Source of the DNA: Saccharopolyspora flava
GTDB taxonomy: Bacteria > Actinomycetota > Actinomycetes > Mycobacteriales > Pseudonocardiaceae
NCBI RefSeq assembly: GCF_900116135.1
Contig: NZ_FOZX01000006.1
Span: 248,001 to 312,000 of the forward strand
DNA length: 64,000 nt
Reading direction: 5' to 3'
How positions within the stretch are numbered: position 1 is the first letter of the stretch; every line of letters starts with the position of its first letter. Made by a program: the position numbers and the translations under genes. The notes beneath the pieces are model-generated. The model made no database searches. It was not told where the DNA came from and worked only from the letters and a program-made list of their open reading frames with translations. Positions 48,069-57,528 of this stretch are shown here, piece after piece.

Positions 48069-49802
48069 TCAGATCTGCGCCGCCCGGTACAACTCCGCGT
48101 ACGAACCACCCGCCGCGATCAGCTCGTCGTGATCGCCCAGCTCCACGATCCGGCCCTCGTCCAGCACCGCGATCCGCTCGGCCGAGCGCGCGGTGTGCAG
48201 CCGGTGCGCGATGGCGATGACCGTGCGGCCCGCCAGCAGTCCGGCCAGGGCGCGCTCGAGGTCCCGCGAGGTGGTGTTGTCCAGCAGCGACGTCGCCTCG
48301 TCGAGCACCACGGTGTGCGGGTCGGCGAGTAGCACCCGGGCCAGCGCGAGCTGCTGCGCGCGGGCCGCGGGCACCGCGAGCCCACCGGCGCCGAGCCGCG
48401 TGTCCAGCCCGTCGTCGAGGCCGCGCACCCAGTCGCGCAGGCCGACGGCGGCGAGCGCGTCGAGCAGCTCCGCGTCGCCGGTGTCCCGGTCCAGCAGCGC
48501 GAGGTTGTCGCGCAGCGAGCAGGCGAAGACGTGCTGCTCCTGGGTCAGCAGCACCACCTCGCGGCGCAGCGCCTCGGTGGGCAGCGCCGAGACCTCGGTG
48601 CCGCCGAAGGCCACCGACCCCGAGTCGGGGCGCCCCGTCCCGGCGATCAACCGGCCCAGCGTGGACTTGCCCGCGCCGGACGGGCCCACGATCGCCAGCC
48701 GCTGCCCGGCGGGCACGACCAGGTCGATGCCGTGCAGCACCTCGCGCTCCGGCCGGTAGGAGAACCGCAGGTCGCGCACCACCAGGTCGCGGCCGTCGGA
48801 CCGCGTCGCCGGGTCGCGCGGCCGGTCCACCGGGACCTGCGAGACACCGCGGATCCGCTGCAGCGCGGTGCCGCCGACCTGCAGCTCCTCCAGCCACATG
48901 AACAGCTCGTCCAGCGGCGCCGACAGGGACTGGGCGTAGAGCACGACCGCGACGATCGTGCCCAGCTCGGCCGCGCCGGTGGCGTGCGCCCAGCCGCCGA
49001 TCAGCAGGATCGCGGCCACCGGCAGCACGTAGGACAGCTCCAGGCACGGCAGCCACACCGTCAGCAGCGACCGGTGCCGCTTCTCGGCGGCCACGGCCGC
49101 GCCCAGCACGCGCTCGTTGCGCGCGGTCCGCCGCCCGCCGAGCCGCAGCGCGGCGATCGTGCGGGCGCCCTCCACCGACTCGTGCGTGCCGGCCTGCACG
49201 TCCGACCAGCGCTCCATGGCCTCCTGCACCACCGGCAGCGAGCGCGGGTAGTACCAGCGGGTGCTCAGCACCAGCAGCGGCACGGCGACGAGCATCCCGC
49301 AGGCCAGCAGGGGCGCGGACAGCACCATCGCGGCCGTGGTGAGCGCGATGGCGATCAGCGCCGCCGAGATCTGCGGCAGGGCGTTGCGGATGGTGAAGTC
49401 GAGCCGGTCGACGTCGGTGGTGGCCCGGCTGAGCAGGTCACCGGTGCCCGCGGCCTCCACGGTCCCCAGCGGCAGCGCCAGGGCGTGCTCGACGACGTCC
49501 TCCCGGGCTTCGGCGAGCAGCTGCTCGCCGAGCAGCATCGCCCGCAGCCGCGCGGCCCTGGCCAGCAGCGCCTGCACGATCAGGACCAGCAGGAACGCCC
49601 CGGCCAGCAGGTCGATGCGGAGCACGGCGGTCCCGGCCTGCACGGAGTCGACGAGCACGCCCAGCAGCTGCGGTCCGAGCAGGCCGACCGAGGTGGCCAG
49701 CACGTACAGCGCGGTGGTGATCAGGAACCGGCCGCGGTGGGCGCGGACGGTCTCGCGCAGGTGGCGGCGCAGCGCGGCGGCATCGGCGAGCGGCAGCTTC
49801 AC
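48069..49802 (-). CDS. ABC exporter half-transporter with intact Walker motifs
   Basis: A 577-residue membrane-plus-ATPase half-transporter. The N-terminal ~310 residues have six membrane helices (ABC type IV exporter fold). The NBD has Walker A GPSGAGKST near residue 370, the Q-loop LLTQEQHVFACSLRDNL, and Walker B TVVLDEATSLLD with the catalytic glutamate. The ABC signature is broken: the LSGGQ position reads AVPAARAQQ. The partner gene directly upstream has the opposite defects, so the two form an asymmetric heterodimer. GTG 49802 starts 13 bp after the partner's stop codon; they are one operon. Substrate is unknown; lipids or drugs are usual. Confidence 0.93.
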   Translation of the reverse strand: MKLPLADAAALRRHLRETVRAHRGRFLITTALYVLATSVGLLGPQLLGVLVDSVQAGTAVLRIDLLAGAFLLVLIVQALLARAARLRAMLLGEQLLAEAREDVVEHALALPLGTVEAAGTGDLLSRATTDVDRLDFTIRNALPQISAALIAIALTTAAMVLSAPLLACGMLVAVPLLVLSTRWYYPRSLPVVQEAMERWSDVQAGTHESVEGARTIAALRLGGRRTARNERVLGAAVAAEKRHRSLLTVWLPCLELSYVLPVAAILLIGGWAHATGAAELGTIVAVVLYAQSLSAPLDELFMWLEELQVGGTALQRIRGVSQVPVDRPRDPATRSDGRDLVVRDLRFSYRPEREVLHGIDLVVPAGQRLAIVGPSGAGKSTLGRLIAGTGRPDSGSVAFGGTEVSALPTEALRREVVLLTQEQHVFACSLRDNLALLDRDTGDAELLDALAAVGLRDWVRGLDDGLDTRLGAGGLAVPAARAQQLALARVLLADPHTVVLDEATSLLDNTTSRDLERALAGLLAGRTVIAIAHRLHTARSAERIAVLDEGRIVELGDHDELIAAGGSYAELYRAAQI

Positions 49803-49815
49803 GGTTCTCCCAAGA

Positions 49816-51372
49816 TCACTGGTCCGCCAGGACCAGGTGCCGGTCGGCGACCGCCGACCACAGCGGGCTCTGGCTGAGCACGACGGTGGTGCGCCCGGCC
49901 CGCAGGGCGCGGACGCGCTCGGCGATGCGGGACTCGGTGTGCGCGTCGACCGCCGAGGTCGGGTCGTCGAGGACCAGCACGTCGGCGTCCGCGCTCAACG
50001 CCCTGGCCAGCAGCAACCGCTGCCGCTGGCCGCCGGAGAGCAGCCGGGCGCGCTCGTCGAGCAGGCCGTCGGGCGGCAGCGCGGCGAGCACGTCGGAGGC
50101 GTCGGCCGCGCGGATCGCGGTGTCGAAGCCGACCCGCTCGCCCAGCGCGATCCCGTCCCGCACGTCCCCGGCGAACAGCAGGTCCTGGTTGTGGGCGAGC
50201 AGCACGCGGCGGTGCCGCTCGTCCGGGTCGACGTCGGCCAACCGGACCCCTCCCGCGACCGCCGATCCGGCGAGCCGCTCGGCCACGGCCTCGCCGCGAT
50301 CCCCGGCGTCGATCACCACCAGCTGCCCCGCCGGGACCTCGACCTCCTCGTCGACCAGGCCCAGCGGGCCCTCCGGCAGCGGCACCGGACGAGCCGGGGG
50401 CGCGGGATCGACCTCGACGCGGGCCAGCGCGGTGGCGCGCCCGGCGGCGATGCGCGCGGCGGCGAACGCGTAGGCGGTCTCGGTGGCGGTGCGCACCGGG
50501 ATCACCAGGAACGCCGAGACCCCGTAGAAGGTCACCAGCTCGCCGACGGTGATCGACCCGGCCAGCGCCATCCGGGCTCCCAGCCAGGTCACCAGCACCG
50601 TGACCAGGCCGGGCAGCAGCACCTCGGCGCCGCCCAGCCACGCGTCGACCCGACCGGTGGCCACGCCCGCCCGGCGGACCCGCTGGCCGGTCTCGGCGAA
50701 GCGCGCGAAGAACCGCCGCTCGCCGCCGATGCCGCGCAGGATCCGCAGCCCGGAGACGATGTCGGCGGCCTGCGCCCCGAGTTCTCCCAGCTCATCGCGC
50801 TGCACCTGCTCGCGGCGTTGCAGCGGGCCCAGCAGCGGGCCGATGCCGAGCACCGCCAGCGGCACGCCGATCAGCACCACCAGGCCCAGCGGCGGCGAGA
50901 TCCACAGCACCAGCGCGCTCCCGCCGGCGAACGCCAGCAGGGAGCCGACCGCGCGGCCCAGGTTCTCGAACAGCTCGCCGATCTTGAACACGTCCGAGGC
51001 GCCCATCGTGACGACCTCACCGGCCTTGACCTCGCGCGGCAGCGCGCCGCCGAGCCGGATCACCTGCTCCAGCACGAACCGCTGGGCGTCGGCGGTGCCG
51101 TGGATCCACAGCGTGTGCGAGGCCCAGTTCACCGCGGTGGCGGCCAGCATCTGCACCAGGCCGAGCAGCAGCACGACCAGCGCCCAGCGCAGCAGGGCGC
51201 CGGTGTCACCGGCTCTGATGCCCTCGTCGACGGCGCGGCCGACGATGAGCGGCAGCACCGCCGTCGGCAGCATCCACAGCGCTCCGGACACGGCGGCCAG
51301 CGACACCAGGCCGGGACGCCGGGCGAGCAGGTCGACGAGGAAGCGCACCGCGCCGTTCCGGGTCACGAGCAC
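49816..51372 (-). CDS. ABC exporter half-transporter with degenerate nucleotide site
   Basis: A 518-residue partner of the gene at 48069. Residues ~1-310 hold six membrane helices. The NBD is short (~190 residues): the Walker A is lost (IDAGDRGEAVAERL, lysine replaced by Glu), while the signature LLSGGQRQRLLLARAL is intact, and Walker B is VLVLDDPTSAVD with Asp in place of the catalytic Glu. The normal switch histidine is replaced by Gln (VLSQSP). Combined with its partner this gives one complete and one doubly degenerate ATP site. GTG 51372 is used; GTG 51366 is also possible. It is divergent from thrC across 93 bp. Confidence 0.92.
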   Translation of the reverse strand: MLVTRNGAVRFLVDLLARRPGLVSLAAVSGALWMLPTAVLPLIVGRAVDEGIRAGDTGALLRWALVVLLLGLVQMLAATAVNWASHTLWIHGTADAQRFVLEQVIRLGGALPREVKAGEVVTMGASDVFKIGELFENLGRAVGSLLAFAGGSALVLWISPPLGLVVLIGVPLAVLGIGPLLGPLQRREQVQRDELGELGAQAADIVSGLRILRGIGGERRFFARFAETGQRVRRAGVATGRVDAWLGGAEVLLPGLVTVLVTWLGARMALAGSITVGELVTFYGVSAFLVIPVRTATETAYAFAAARIAAGRATALARVEVDPAPPARPVPLPEGPLGLVDEEVEVPAGQLVVIDAGDRGEAVAERLAGSAVAGGVRLADVDPDERHRRVLLAHNQDLLFAGDVRDGIALGERVGFDTAIRAADASDVLAALPPDGLLDERARLLSGGQRQRLLLARALSADADVLVLDDPTSAVDAHTESRIAERVRALRAGRTTVVLSQSPLWSAVADRHLVLADQ

Positions 51373-51465
51373 CGACGTTAGCGATGATCAACAGTCCCGG
51401 CGACCGAATTTTCCAGCAGGTGAGCCGGTCTGGACCGGGCGGGTGCGGCGGGACAGGATGCGCCC

Positions 51466-52692
51466 ATGGCGAACCCCACCGGCAGTACCCTGTCCCACCT
51501 CGAGTGCACCGCCTGCGGCCGCACCTGCGACGCCGACGAGCTGCACCGGTTGTGCGCCGACTGCGGCAAGGTGCTCTACCCGCGCTACGACCTGGCGAAG
51601 GTCGCGCTGAGCCCGTCGGACCTGCTCGGGCGGGAGCCGTCGATGTGGCGGTACCGGGAGGTGCTGCCGATCCGGGACGCCGACCACGTCGTCAGCCTCG
51701 GCGAGGGCTTCACCCCGCTGCTGCCCGCGCCCCGCCTGTCGGCGCGGCTGGGCCTCGGCGACGTGCGGATCAAGGACGAGGGGCAGAACCCGACCGGCAG
51801 CTTCAAGGCGCGCGGCATGTCCGCCGCCGTGTCGCGGGCCCGCGAGCTGGGCGCGAAGGCCGTCGCCGCGCCGTCGGCCGGCAACGCCGGAGGAGCGCTG
51901 GCCGCCTACGCCGCGCGGGCCGGACTCGCTGCCGGGGTGGTGATGCCCGAGGACTGCCCGCGCATCAACCAGGTCGAGGCCGTCGTCTCGGGCGCCGACA
52001 CGTGGCTGGTCGACGGCCTGATCGACGACGCCGGACGCCTGGTGCGCACCACCTCGGAGGCGCGCGGCTGGTTCGACGTCTCCACCCTCAAGGAGCCCTA
52101 CCGGGTGGAGGGCAAGAAGACGCTGGGCTACGAGCTGGCCGAACAGCTCGGCTGGGAGCTGCCGGACGTGGTGATCTACCCGACCGGCGGCGGCACCGGG
52201 CTGGTCGGCATGTGGAAGGCCTTCGCCGAGATGACCGAGCTCGGCTGGATCGGCGAGAAGCGCCCGCGCATGGTCGTCGTCCAGGCCGAGGGCTGCGCGC
52301 CTCTCGTCCGCGCCCACGACCGGGGAGAACGGCACGCGCCGCGCTGGGAGGACGCCGCCACCGACGCCAGCGGCCTGCGGGTCCCGGTCGCCGTCGGCGA
52401 CTACCTGATCCTCGACGCGGTCCGCGATTCCGGCGGCACGGCGGTGTCGGTGAGCGAGGACGAGATGCGCGAGGCCACCCGCGAACTCGCCGCCGCTGAG
52501 GGCATCTACCCGGCACCCGAAGGAGCGGCGACCCTGGCCGCGCTGCGGCGCCTCCGCGACACCGGCTTGGTCACCGAGTCCGACCGGGTCGTCCTGTTCA
52601 ACACCGGCGCGGGCCAGAAGTACCCGGACTTCGTCCCGGCGTCCCCGGAGTTCGTCCCCGCGGACTCCCCGGCCTGGGCTTCGGGGCTCTGA
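51466..52692 (+). CDS. thrC: Threonine synthase ThrC
   Basis: A 408-residue PLP enzyme that converts O-phosphohomoserine to threonine. An N-terminal zinc-ribbon-like part (HLECTACGRTCDADELHRLCADCGKVLYPRY) is typical of one threonine synthase branch. The PLP lysine is in NPTGSFKARGM, with SAGNAGGALAAYAA binding phosphate and PTGGGTGLVGMW the cofactor loop. A low-complexity C-terminal tail (DFVPASPEFVPADSPAW) is unusual. The ATG at 51466 has no ribosome-binding site; CAGGAT at 51454 may be a -10 for a leaderless mRNA. Tandem (thrC paralogues exist) so a role in another beta-replacement reaction cannot be excluded. Confidence 0.9.
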   Translation: MANPTGSTLSHLECTACGRTCDADELHRLCADCGKVLYPRYDLAKVALSPSDLLGREPSMWRYREVLPIRDADHVVSLGEGFTPLLPAPRLSARLGLGDVRIKDEGQNPTGSFKARGMSAAVSRARELGAKAVAAPSAGNAGGALAAYAARAGLAAGVVMPEDCPRINQVEAVVSGADTWLVDGLIDDAGRLVRTTSEARGWFDVSTLKEPYRVEGKKTLGYELAEQLGWELPDVVIYPTGGGTGLVGMWKAFAEMTELGWIGEKRPRMVVVQAEGCAPLVRAHDRGERHAPRWEDAATDASGLRVPVAVGDYLILDAVRDSGGTAVSVSEDEMREATRELAAAEGIYPAPEGAATLAALRRLRDTGLVTESDRVVLFNTGAGQKYPDFVPASPEFVPADSPAWASGL

Positions 52693-52704
52693 CTAGGGCA
52701 TAAG

Positions 52705-52710
52705 TATCCT
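52705..52710 (+). promoter_or_regulatory. -10 element TATCCT of purB, probable leaderless start
   Basis: TATCCT ends 6 bp before the GTG at 52717, so transcription should begin at the start codon. Identical hexamer to that upstream of pyrE. Confidence 0.65.
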
Positions 52711-52716
52711 GGGCGC

Positions 52717-54150
52717 GTGACTGAGAAGCCCAGCATTCCCAATGTTCTCGCCGGTCGTTATGCCTCTCCGGAGCTGGTCGAGCTGTGGTCGCCGCAGCAC
52801 AAGATCGTTCTCGAGCGGCGCCTCTGGCTGGCCGTGCTGCGCGCCCAGGCCGACCTCGGCATCGAGGTCCCGGAGCAGGCCGTGGCCGACTACGAGCGGG
52901 TGCTGGAGCAGGTCGACCTCGACTCCATCGCCGCGCGCGAGCGCGTGACCAGGCACGACGTGAAGGCGCGGATCGAGGAGTTCAACGCGCTGGCCGGTCA
53001 CGAGCAGATCCACAAGGGCATGACCTCCCGGGACCTGACCGAGAACGTCGAGCAGCTGCAGGTCCGCCGCAGCCTGGAGCACGTCCGCGACCGCACGGTC
53101 GCCGTGCTCGCGCGCCTCGGCAAGCTCGCGGGCGAGAACGCCGAGCTGGTCATGGCCGGTCGCTCGCACAACGTCGCCGCGCAGGCCACCACCCTGGGCA
53201 AGCGCTTCGCCACCGCCGCCGACGAGCTGCTGGTGGCGTTCCGGCGCCTGGAGGAGCTCCTCGAGCGGTACCCGCTGCGCGGCATCAAGGGCCCGGTCGG
53301 CACCGCGCAGGACATGCTCGACCTGCTCGGCGGCGACACCGCCAAGCTCGCCGAGCTGGAGCGCCGCGTCGCCGGTCACCTCGGCTTCGCCAGCACGCTG
53401 ACCAGCGTCGGCCAGGTCTACCCGCGGTCGCTGGACTTCGAGGTGCTGAGCCTGCTGACGCAGCTGGCCGCCGCCCCCTCCAGCGTCGCCAAGACGATCC
53501 GGCTGATGGCCGGGCACGAGCTGGTCACCGAGGGCTTCAAGCCCGGCCAGGTCGGCTCCAGCGCCATGCCGCACAAGATGAACACCCGCTCGTGCGAGCG
53601 GGTCAACGGTCTCGCGGTGATCCTGCGCGGCTACCTGTCGATGAGCGGGGAGCTGGCCGGTGACCAGTGGAACGAGGGCGACGTGTCCTGCTCGGTGGTG
53701 CGCCGGGTGGCGCTGCCGGACGCGTTCTTCGCCTTTGACGGCCTGCTCGAGACGTTCCTGACGGTGCTGGACGAGTTCGGCGCGTTCCCGGCGGTCATCT
53801 CCCGCGAGCTGGACCGCTACCTGCCCTTCCTGGGCACCACGAAGGTGCTGATGGGCGCGGTGCGCGCGGGCGTGGGCCGGGAGGTCGCGCACGAGGCGAT
53901 CAAGGAGAACGCCGTGGCGGTGGCCCTGGACATGCGCGAGCAGGGCGCCGAGCGCAACGACCTGCTCGACCGCCTCGCCGCCGACGAGCGCCTGCCGCTC
54001 GGCCGCGAGGAGCTGGAGGCCCTGCTGGCCGACCGGCTCGCCTTCACCGGGGCCGCGTCGGCGCAGGTCGCCGACGTCGTCGCCGCCATCGACAAGGTCG
54101 CCACCCAGTACCCCGAGGCCGCGGCCTACTCCCCGAGCGACATCCTCTGA
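52717..54150 (+). CDS. purB: Adenylosuccinate lyase PurB
   Basis: A 477-residue lyase that acts twice in purine synthesis, releasing fumarate from SAICAR and from adenylosuccinate. The fumarase-fold signature is GSSAMPHKMNTRSCER, with TSRDLTENVEQLQVRRSLE and MAGRSHNVAAQATTLGKRF carrying catalytic histidine and serine regions. The GTG at 52717 fits a leaderless mRNA. A 14 bp hairpin terminator follows. With PurA it forms the AMP branch. Confidence 0.98.
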   Translation: MTEKPSIPNVLAGRYASPELVELWSPQHKIVLERRLWLAVLRAQADLGIEVPEQAVADYERVLEQVDLDSIAARERVTRHDVKARIEEFNALAGHEQIHKGMTSRDLTENVEQLQVRRSLEHVRDRTVAVLARLGKLAGENAELVMAGRSHNVAAQATTLGKRFATAADELLVAFRRLEELLERYPLRGIKGPVGTAQDMLDLLGGDTAKLAELERRVAGHLGFASTLTSVGQVYPRSLDFEVLSLLTQLAAAPSSVAKTIRLMAGHELVTEGFKPGQVGSSAMPHKMNTRSCERVNGLAVILRGYLSMSGELAGDQWNEGDVSCSVVRRVALPDAFFAFDGLLETFLTVLDEFGAFPAVISRELDRYLPFLGTTKVLMGAVRAGVGREVAHEAIKENAVAVALDMREQGAERNDLLDRLAADERLPLGREELEALLADRLAFTGAASAQVADVVAAIDKVATQYPEAAAYSPSDIL

Positions 54151-54159
54151 CGCCCAGCT

Positions 54160-54191
54160 GGTCGCACGATTTCAACGGAAATCGTGCGACC
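54160..54191. terminator. Bidirectional terminator between purB and tenA-like gene
   Basis: A perfect 14 bp inverted repeat (54160-54173 with 54178-54191) with a 4-nt loop, 9 bp after the purB stop and 6 bp before the stop of the convergent TenA gene. Confidence 0.85.
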
Positions 54192-54197
54192 CCGGGC

Positions 54198-54845
54198 TCA
54201 GTCCCAGTGGGCGTTGAAGAAGTCGACCTCGCACTTCGTGGCCTGCTGGAACAGGCGCAGGCAGCGGGCGCGCTCGCGCTCGTCGAGCTCGGCGCCGACG
54301 CGGTCGAGCTCGGAGCGCAGCCAGGTCACCCACTCCTGGAAGTCCGGGTTGGCGTGCAGCTCGATCCACTCGGCGTGCACGAAGTTGTCCGGCTTGGCCG
54401 GGGCCCGCACCGCCCACTCCAGGTAGGTCCACTCGGCGACGGTGAGCACCGCGAGGATCTCGGCGTAGCCGCCGTTGTCGCGGGTGTCGCGCATCAGGTC
54501 GCGGAACGCCACCGTCGCCGGGTCCAGCTCCGGGTCGACCCGGTCGGACTCGACGATGCCCAGCGCCTCGAAGGACCGCTGGAAGTAGGTGTTCTCCTCG
54601 CTGGTGACCACCGCGATGCTGCCTGCCAGCTTCAGCCGCGACGCGTACCGGTCGGCCTTGGCGACCGCGGCGCCCAGCAGCGCCAGGAAGTCGTCGACGA
54701 ACTGGTAGTCCTGCACCAGGTACGAGCTCATGTACTCGTCGGGCATCGACCCGTCGAACAGCGCGTCGGTGAACGGGTGCTCGACGACGGCGGTCCAGTC
54801 CGGTTCGCTGCGCTCGCGCAGCCAGTCGGTGAAGTTCTCGCTCAC
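54198..54845 (-). CDS. TenA-family protein (TenA_E-like)
   Basis: A 215-residue all-helical protein of the TenA/thiaminase II family, which salvages thiamin pyrimidine (or related compounds). It begins [20 protein letters not shown], has [30 protein letters not shown] and ends [14 protein letters not shown]. The cysteine that TenA_C enzymes carry near the AEWTY segment seems to be Ala here, as in TenA_E enzymes that use other residues. GTG at 54845 has GGAGGA 4 bp upstream; the frame is open to 54890. It is divergent from purC by ~70 bp. A thi-box riboswitch was looked for and not seen. Confidence 0.9.
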   Translation of the reverse strand: MSENFTDWLRERSEPDWTAVVEHPFTDALFDGSMPDEYMSSYLVQDYQFVDDFLALLGAAVAKADRYASRLKLAGSIAVVTSEENTYFQRSFEALGIVESDRVDPELDPATVAFRDLMRDTRDNGGYAEILAVLTVAEWTYLEWAVRAPAKPDNFVHAEWIELHANPDFQEWVTWLRSELDRVGAELDERERARCLRLFQQATKCEVDFFNAHWD

Positions 54846-54902
54846 GCTCTCCTCCTTCTCCGGCCCATCCCACCACGTGCGGGCGGTCAACCTGCGGTGG
54901 GA

Positions 54903-54908
54903 GACAAT
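54903..54908 (+). promoter_or_regulatory. -10 element GACAAT of purC, probable leaderless start
   Basis: GACAAT ends 7 bp before the GTG at 54916. There is no Shine-Dalgarno sequence before either candidate start. Confidence 0.5.
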
Positions 54909-54915
54909 GCGCGTC

Positions 54916-55806
54916 GTGGTTGCACTCGCCGATTACCCCCAGATCGCGGCAGGCAAGGTTCGCCAGCTGCACGCCGTCGATGACGAACACCTGCTGCTGG
55001 TCGCCTCGGACCGGATCTCGGCCTACGACCACGTGCTGGACACGCCGATCCCGGACAAGGGCGCGGTGCTCACCGCGATGAGCGTGTTCTGGTTCGAGCT
55101 GCTGGCCGACGAGGTGCCGAACCACCTCGTGGCCCACGACGACCCGCGCATCCCCGCCGAGGTCCGTGGCCGCGCGCTGCTGGTCAAGCGGCTGTCGATG
55201 GTGCCGGTGGAGTGCGTCGCCCGCGGCTACCTGACCGGCTCGGGCCTGATCGACTACCAGCGCACCGGCGCGGTGTGCGGGGTGTCGCTGCCGGACGGGC
55301 TGGTGGAGTCCTCCCGCCTGCCGGAGCCGATCTTCACCCCGGCCACCAAGGCCGAGATCGGTGAGCACGACGAGAACGTGAGCTTCGAGGCCGTCGCCGC
55401 GCAGGAGGGCGCCGAGCGCGCCGCCGAGCTGCGCGACCTGACGCTGCGCGTCTACGCCCGCGCGGCCGAGCACGCGCGCGAGCGCGGCGTGATCCTGGCC
55501 GACACCAAGTTCGAGTTCGGCCTCAACGCCGCCGGTGAGCTGGTGCTCGGCGACGAGGTGCTGACCCCGGACTCCTCGCGCTACTGGCCGTCGGACGGCT
55601 ACGAGGCGGGCAAGGTGCAGCCGTCGTTCGACAAGCAGTTCGTGCGCAACTGGCTGACCTCGGCGGAGTCCGGCTGGGACCGGCACTCCGACACGCCGCC
55701 GCCCGCGCTGCCGGACCACATCGTCACCGCCACCCGGGACCGCTACGTCGAGGCCTACGAGCGCATCACGGGCCGCTCCTTCGCGGACTGGCCGAAGACG
55801 CTCTGA
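54916..55806 (+). CDS. purC: SAICAR synthetase PurC
   Basis: A 296-residue enzyme that joins CAIR and aspartate with ATP in purine synthesis. It opens [35 protein letters not shown], with the [21 protein letters not shown] active-site segment and [29 protein letters not shown]. The length equals that of the M. tuberculosis enzyme within a residue, as I recall. GTG at 54916 is chosen because GACAAT at 54903 predicts a leaderless transcript there; ATG at 54907 would add three residues. The tenA-like gene is divergent. Confidence 0.97.
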   Translation: MVALADYPQIAAGKVRQLHAVDDEHLLLVASDRISAYDHVLDTPIPDKGAVLTAMSVFWFELLADEVPNHLVAHDDPRIPAEVRGRALLVKRLSMVPVECVARGYLTGSGLIDYQRTGAVCGVSLPDGLVESSRLPEPIFTPATKAEIGEHDENVSFEAVAAQEGAERAAELRDLTLRVYARAAEHARERGVILADTKFEFGLNAAGELVLGDEVLTPDSSRYWPSDGYEAGKVQPSFDKQFVRNWLTSAESGWDRHSDTPPPALPDHIVTATRDRYVEAYERITGRSFADWPKTL

Positions 55807-55963
55807 GCGCGCCCGTCACCCCATCGCGGGAAAGGGCGGCGTGTCGTCCGGTGGGCCTGGCCTGCGGGTTTGATGGTTGCGGTGTGGAGGTTCGCCGGAT
55901 TTGCGCCGGGGCGACACCTGGCTTTCAGGTAACGGTCACCCGCGCCAGGCCGAATGGGTGTTT

Positions 55964-56707
55964 GTGAGCACGCCGCTCGTGGTGTCGTTGTCGGGGCTGG
56001 AGCACCGGTCCCTGGACAGCTGCGCGGATTTCGCCGCGGAGCTCGACCGCCGGCACGTCCCGCTGTCCCTGCTGATCTCGCCGCGCCCGACCGATCTCGA
56101 CGCCCGGGACCACAGGTCACCGATGCTGAGCTGGGTCGCCGACCGGGTCGGCGGCCGGGACACCGTCAGCCTGCACGGCTTCGCCCGCGTCTCGCCGGGT
56201 CTGCGCTCCCGGCTCGCCCCGGCGGCACGGCTGCCCGCGCACGAGGCCGGGCTGCGGCTGGTGGCCGCCTCGGCGGTGCTGGAGCAGGCGGGCCTGCGCA
56301 CCCGCACCTTCGTGCCGCCCCGCTGGCTGGCGTCGCCGGGCACGGTCCTGGCCGCGCAGCGGCGCGGCTTCTCGGTGTGCGCGGACGCGATGGGGGTGCG
56401 CGATCTCGGCACGGGCCGGGTGCTGCGGTCCCGCATCCGGATCCTCGGCCCGGGCGAGGTCGCCGAGCCGTGGTGGTGCCGGGCGCTGGTGCTCGGGGCG
56501 GGTCGGGCGGCGCGCCGGGGACGCGCGGTGCGGCTCGCGGTGGAGGCGCAGACGTTGGCGAAACCCGCTGTGCGGCCTGCGATCCTGGACGCGATCGACC
56601 TCGCGCTGCACCACGGCGCGGACCCGGTCACCTACGCCTCGTTCGCGACGGCTCGTCCGGAGGCGGAGCGGGTTCCGACGCCGCGGATCCCGCACGAAGC
56701 GTGGTGA
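55964..56707 (+). CDS. DUF2334-like polysaccharide deacetylase-fold protein (Rv0784-like)
   Basis: A 247-residue protein. It begins STPLVVSLSGLEHRSLDSCADFAAEL and shows PLSLLISPRP, VSLHGFARVS, and a CRALVLGAGRAARRG segment, the pattern of the DUF2334 subgroup of the NodB-like carbohydrate deacetylase superfamily found next to purC in mycobacteria (Rv0784, from memory). The metal-binding histidine pair of active deacetylases is incomplete by eye: one His is seen in SLHGF. Catalysis is uncertain. GTG at 55964 is the start; the GTG at 55958 is an alternative. The ~70 bp palindromic element starts 3 bp after the stop. Confidence 0.78.
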   Translation: MSTPLVVSLSGLEHRSLDSCADFAAELDRRHVPLSLLISPRPTDLDARDHRSPMLSWVADRVGGRDTVSLHGFARVSPGLRSRLAPAARLPAHEAGLRLVAASAVLEQAGLRTRTFVPPRWLASPGTVLAAQRRGFSVCADAMGVRDLGTGRVLRSRIRILGPGEVAEPWWCRALVLGAGRAARRGRAVRLAVEAQTLAKPAVRPAILDAIDLALHHGADPVTYASFATARPEAERVPTPRIPHEAW

Positions 56708-56709
56708 GC

Positions 56710-56777
56710 GGCAGTTTTAGCCATAACTGACCAGGCAAAACGGACTTCGATCATGGGTGGTTATGGCTAAAACCGCC
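56710..56777. repeat. ~70 bp palindromic element, copy 4
   Basis: A 68 bp copy with 18 bp terminal inverted repeats (GGCAGTTTTAGCCATAAC and its complement with one mismatch). The interior (GGCAAAACGGAC, then TCGATCATGG) is nearly identical to copy 2. It lies between convergent genes and fills the gap of 78 bp between them almost completely. Confidence 0.9.
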
Positions 56778-56785
56778 CTACGGCC

Positions 56786-57421
56786 CTAGACCTCGGTGGC
56801 GGAGGCCCGGGGGAGCACGTCGACCGTGGTTCCCGCGGGGCTGAGCTCCTCGAAGCGGCGGTAGTGGATGGCCGGCATCGACAGCACCGCCTCGTGGATC
56901 GGGACGGCGGCGCGCGGAGCGACCGCGCGGAGGAAGTCGACCGCCTCGGAGAGCTTGAGCCACGGCGCCCCGGTCGGCAGGCCCAGGACGTCCACCCGCT
57001 GCTCGGGCACGTGGAACGCGTCGCCCGGGTGGTAGAAGGCGCCGTGGTCGACGAGGTAGCCGACGTTGTCGATGTTCGGGAGGTCCGGGTGGATCACCGC
57101 GTGCTCCCCGCCGACGACGGAGATCGACGATCCGCCCAGGTCGAGCGAGTCGCCGGGCTTCGCGGTCGTCGCGGTCAGGCCCTTCTCGGCGACGGCGGCG
57201 GCGCTGCCCGGGTCGACGACGAGCCGGGCGCCGGGGTTGGCCTCCAACAGGGCCGGGAGCCGGTCCAGGTCGAGGTGGTCCCCGTGCTGGTGGGTGATCA
57301 GCACGGCGTCCAGGTCGCGCAGGTCCTCGAAGTCGGACGAGAAACCGCCCGGGTCGAGCAGCAGCCGTCCGGCGCCGGTCTCCAGCAGCACGCACGCGTG
57401 TCCGAAGTGGGTGATGTGCAC
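56786..57421 (-). CDS. MBL-fold metal-dependent hydrolase (YtkL/UPF0173-like)
   Basis: A 211-residue metallo-beta-lactamase-fold enzyme. It starts HITHFGHACVLLETGAGRLLLDPGGF, with the zinc motif ITHQHGDHLDLDRLP (HxHxDH), GGEHAVIHPDLPNIDNVGYLVD, and FYHPGDAFHVP carrying later ligands. This matches the UlaG/YtkL-type group. GTG at 57421 with AGGAGG upstream is the start; the frame is open to 57532 only as artefact. Substrate unknown. Confidence 0.92.
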   Translation of the reverse strand: MHITHFGHACVLLETGAGRLLLDPGGFSSDFEDLRDLDAVLITHQHGDHLDLDRLPALLEANPGARLVVDPGSAAAVAEKGLTATTAKPGDSLDLGGSSISVVGGEHAVIHPDLPNIDNVGYLVDHGAFYHPGDAFHVPEQRVDVLGLPTGAPWLKLSEAVDFLRAVAPRAAVPIHEAVLSMPAIHYRRFEELSPAGTTVDVLPRASATEV

Positions 57422-57528
57422 GCGAATCCTCCTCAGCGGCGAGCGAAATCCGCGCCCCACTCTGCCACCACCGGCGTGCGCGCGACGGACCGGCGAGACC
57501 CCCGAGCCCTCGCCGGTCCGCCGGTCGG

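Noticed and set aside
54846-54915. TPP riboswitch upstream of the tenA-like gene
   Set aside because: The leader is too short and lacks the thi-box core sequences.
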